A stretch of 64,000 nucleotides of DNA from Archaeoglobales archaeon (lineage in GTDB: Archaea > Halobacteriota > Archaeoglobi > Archaeoglobales > Archaeoglobaceae), in the NCBI GenBank assembly GCA_029984855.1, contig JARQZL010000056.1, forward strand, positions 1 through 64,000. The letters are read 5' to 3'. Positions within the stretch are counted from its first letter, which is position 1. Each line of letters starts with the position of its first letter. Under the pieces are notes generated by a model that was not told the origin of the DNA, ran no database searches, and was given only the letters and a program-made list of their open reading frames with translations. The translations under genes and the position numbers were made by a program. This document shows positions 61,823 to 64,000 of the stretch, in pieces.

Positions 61823-63826
61823 CTATTCCTTTTCAATCTGCCTTAGTTTTAACGCATCTTTGCCTGTAAGCTCCGCAAGAAGTCTATCCCTTCTGTTCTC
61901 CAAACCTTCAAGTTCCTGCAGCCACCTCGTCCTTGCAGCTTCTTTTATTTTTTCAAAACACTTCATTCTCCATTTATCCCAAGCTTGTTTCAGTGGAACA
62001 GCTTTAACATCAAGAACTAAGTGGGGTTGTTCTTTGGTTTCCTTAAATTTAGCATTTTTACCAATATAATAAAACCAATACCAAGAATATTTATTCCGCT
62101 CTTTATTCCTTATATGCGTTATATTTGAGTTGTATTCCGCTTTAAAAGCTATTTTGTTATCTCCCTCTTCCTTATTCCAGTATGTGCCATGTACTGGACT
62201 TACCACAGTAACCTCATAAATCTTGTGTCCTTCTGGAAACTCAGTGTCAATTGTTCTCACCCCTACTTTAGGATGTTCCCCATCTGGACGGTAATCCTCC
62301 AGCACATCTACGTATGTCTTTCTCATTGCCTTTGGAGGTTCTGGGAGAGATACGCCATATTCACCGGCTTTTTCGAAATAGTTATCCTCTGTGATATCTT
62401 CTGGAGTTAAACCAAAAACAAACCCTTTATCTATCCTATCCTGAATTTGCTTAAGCTCAAGATACTTTCTCAGCAGGTAATTCCCCGGCTCAGGCACAAC
62501 AATATCAAAGGTTAACCTTTCTCCAATACGGTAAAGGTCAATCCGCCACTTCCTCATCATCCTGTAAAAGTCCCATCTCACAACATCATCGCTCTTGTTC
62601 TCAATAACCCTGACCTGCTCATCTTCTCTTGTTACCTCTCTTGATATTTTGAAAGTAATTTTGTGCTCTTCTTTGGAACGGGATGCCGCTTTGCGGGTTA
62701 TTTCTCTGTTTCTTTTTGAGGAAAACTCGCTGTGCTTGGTTTTCAGGTTATCATAGCTGTATCCGGCAGAAAGCTCTACCGACCATGCACCCGAGCCGCC
62801 TTTAACCTTTAAACCTGTATCAAATTTATGCTCTGTTTTTTCATCCTTGGATGTCGATTCTGCAAGCTCTGTTCTCTCAGTTGTAGCCTTTTCCTGCTCT
62901 TCTTCAGTTAATGTAACAAGTTCTTTCTCAAATTCTTCAACCGTCTTGACCCATTCTCTGTGCGATACCGTTATCTTCTCTCCAAGCATTAGAGGAAGGG
63001 TGTAAACAAGCTCTCCCTTTACAAGCTTAACCGGGGTGAAGTCCATTCTTTCCAGAAAAAGAACTCCCGCATAAATGCCTTCATCTATTTGCTTTACAGA
63101 CTCCTCCACCTGCTTTCTTATCTGGTCAAAGTTTGTTTTTATCATATCTATAAGGTTCTTTTTAGGTATCTCCTTTTTAAACGCAGGAGGAAGATAGGAA
63201 ACGAGCAGTTCTGCTTCACTTCTCTTTTCTTTTATCATTTTGCTTAACGCCCTGTATTCAGCAGGGAGTCTGGCTGGGATTGGTTTTACTTTTTCTATCT
63301 CTCCTTCCAGTATTTCCGGTATCTCTAAAGGTTCTTCTACTTCTTTTCTCTCCGGTAACCCTTTAGTGAGTATAACAGCTTTCAGGGATTTTATCTCACC
63401 ATGCAGTCTTTCGATTTCTTTTCTTATGTTCTCTGAACCCTCCACTTCTGGCTCTTTTTCCAATTCCTCTGTTTTGCTTTTGCTTTTCAGCAAGTCTAAG
63501 GATTTATTCAGTTCCTCCTTCAGAGCATACATGTATTTTGCAGCAAATTCCTTTATCATTTCCCTATCAATTTTGCCAGCTGAGGAGGCAAGTTTTGCGT
63601 AGTCTCTGTGCTGCAGGTAATCGCTGACAGATTGAGCAATTTCTTGCTTACATTCACCTTTTATTTTTTCCAGCACCCGGGAAGCAACACTGTATGGAGC
63701 GGCTCTGATAACGCTATCTATGATACTGGCTTTGACAAAAGGAATCTTAACTTTGTCTTTCCACTTTTCAGGCTTATATGGAACATAACTTACTCCATAA
63801 AGCGATCTGCTCGTTGACCCATTCAT
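61823..63826 (-). CDS. Large coiled-coil protein, N-terminal part of the broken locus
   Basis: A 667-residue frame beginning MNGSTSRSLYGVSYV, with GGGAGGT six bases before ATG 63826 (ATG 63832 is too close to it). Residues about 60-260 are helical and charged. A central beta region (VSHREWVKTVEEFEKELVTL ... VKGGSGAWSVELSAGYSY) is followed by ITRKAASRSKEEHKITFKIS and MRKWRIDLYRIGERLTFDIVV. A TAG ends it, but the same frame continues with IMKTVLRWFIGPDFEF. I cannot assign a function. Confidence 0.6.
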   Translation of the reverse strand: MNGSTSRSLYGVSYVPYKPEKWKDKVKIPFVKASIIDSVIRAAPYSVASRVLEKIKGECKQEIAQSVSDYLQHRDYAKLASSAGKIDREMIKEFAAKYMYALKEELNKSLDLLKSKSKTEELEKEPEVEGSENIRKEIERLHGEIKSLKAVILTKGLPERKEVEEPLEIPEILEGEIEKVKPIPARLPAEYRALSKMIKEKRSEAELLVSYLPPAFKKEIPKKNLIDMIKTNFDQIRKQVEESVKQIDEGIYAGVLFLERMDFTPVKLVKGELVYTLPLMLGEKITVSHREWVKTVEEFEKELVTLTEEEQEKATTERTELAESTSKDEKTEHKFDTGLKVKGGSGAWSVELSAGYSYDNLKTKHSEFSSKRNREITRKAASRSKEEHKITFKISREVTREDEQVRVIENKSDDVVRWDFYRMMRKWRIDLYRIGERLTFDIVVPEPGNYLLRKYLELKQIQDRIDKGFVFGLTPEDITEDNYFEKAGEYGVSLPEPPKAMRKTYVDVLEDYRPDGEHPKVGVRTIDTEFPEGHKIYEVTVVSPVHGTYWNKEEGDNKIAFKAEYNSNITHIRNKERNKYSWYWFYYIGKNAKFKETKEQPHLVLDVKAVPLKQAWDKWRMKCFEKIKEAARTRWLQELEGLENRRDRLLAELTGKDALKLRQIEKE

Positions 63827-63832
63827 TTTCAT

Positions 63833-64000
63833 ACCTCCCTTTGCCTCTAATTATTACTTCTAATTTCACAACATGTTCACTAAATAATATATATGAAATT
63901 TCCGTTTTCCGTCCAAATATGGTAGGATATACGAACTTCTTAGTCTAAATCTTGAAGTATAAATCTCTTGTTTTTAATCCTCGCAGGAGTACATGTAATA
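63833..64000. promoter_or_regulatory. AT-rich region upstream of the large locus
   Basis: This 168-bp end of the window is AT-rich and carries no gene that I can support. On the minus strand a TATA-like TATATATTATTT at about 63882-63893 lies some 60 bp before ATG 63826, with a GGGAGGT ribosome-binding site just upstream of the start. Confidence 0.4.

Larger units (their letters stand above)
60712..63826 (-). pseudogene. Broken gene A: long coiled-coil protein with several disruptions
   Basis: Pieces of one ancestral protein of about 1,040 residues lie in order: the 667-residue part; after TAG (61823-61825), in the same frame, IMKTVLRWFIGPDFEF to 61598; a shift near 61610 into a frame with KYLKMVRFIQQAVEWENVNW and RWDFKQSLEHPDFYHRAFLR; a shift at a T run near 61431 into VLTVRPGFEEAF. 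Each junction restores continuous sequence, which argues for decay of a single gene. Promoter signals upstream (TATATATTATTT at about 63882-63893, GGGAGGT) are intact. Confidence 0.65.

Noticed and set aside
59407..61825. Selenocysteine or pyrrolysine recoding of the in-frame stops
   Set aside because: Two different stop codon types plus true frameshifts occur in the same locus, and no redox or Pyl context is visible. Gene decay is simpler.

Overview
The window is archaeal and most likely from an Archaeoglobi-type euryarchaeon (Archaeoglobus, Ferroglobus or Geoglobus group). Archaeal markers include TBP, the primase small subunit with a GINS protein, eukaryote-like ribosomal proteins (L44e, S27e, S3Ae, S8e), archaeal LeuRS, class I CCA-adding enzyme, membrane LonB and many TATA-box promoters with leaderless starts. 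Pointers to Archaeoglobi are an AMA-type AAA ATPase, a fused UPF0200/UPF0201 protein, a chorismate lyase of the methanopterin type, pyruvoyl arginine decarboxylase, ADP-forming acyl-CoA synthetase and CcmE/CcmF. The genus was not tested by any search.

Layout. 1-9.4 kb: tRNA-Val, an NfeD-type protease, a replication/translation operon (DUF357, priS, GINS, L44e, S27e), S3Ae, a carboxyltransferase, an AI-2E family transporter, a KAS III-like enzyme and two cobalamin genes (cbiX, cbiG). 9.5-36.1 kb: secreted subtilase, tRNA-Leu, ahcY, TBP, radical SAM proteins, the AMA ATPase, an RNA-end module (thpR, cca), glycerol-3-phosphate dehydrogenase, DHH phosphoesterase, leuS, arginine decarboxylase, S8e, a methyltransferase and an ADP-forming acyl-CoA synthetase operon. 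41-58.6 kb: PurH, argD, a DUF89 and ADP-ribosylglycohydrolase pair, thioredoxin reductase, cytochrome c maturation genes, lonB, a 2-oxoacid:ferredoxin oxidoreductase, a DUF432-mscS-regulator-peptidase operon and a geranylgeranyl reductase.

Two accessory islands stand out. At 36.2-41.0 kb a secreted beta-sandwich protein is paired with a membrane-anchored double winged-helix regulator. The intergenic region beside them holds three copies of a 24-bp element, each lying directly upstream of a TATA-like box, two firing left and one firing right. The rightward genes are secreted or membrane proteins, several frameshifted or short, followed by an FG-GAP type protein and a HEPN-MNT toxin-antitoxin pair whose HEPN half is broken.

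At 58.9-63.8 kb, on the minus strand, lies a locus of very long proteins unlike the rest of the window, ending in a lytic-transglycosylase-like domain that has no obvious target in an archaeon. It is interrupted by in-frame stop codons and two frameshifts, so it reads as a decaying acquisition of bacterial type. An adhesin-like gene remnant sits just before it at 57.2-57.4 kb. Housekeeping genes are intact throughout, so decay is confined to accessory DNA.
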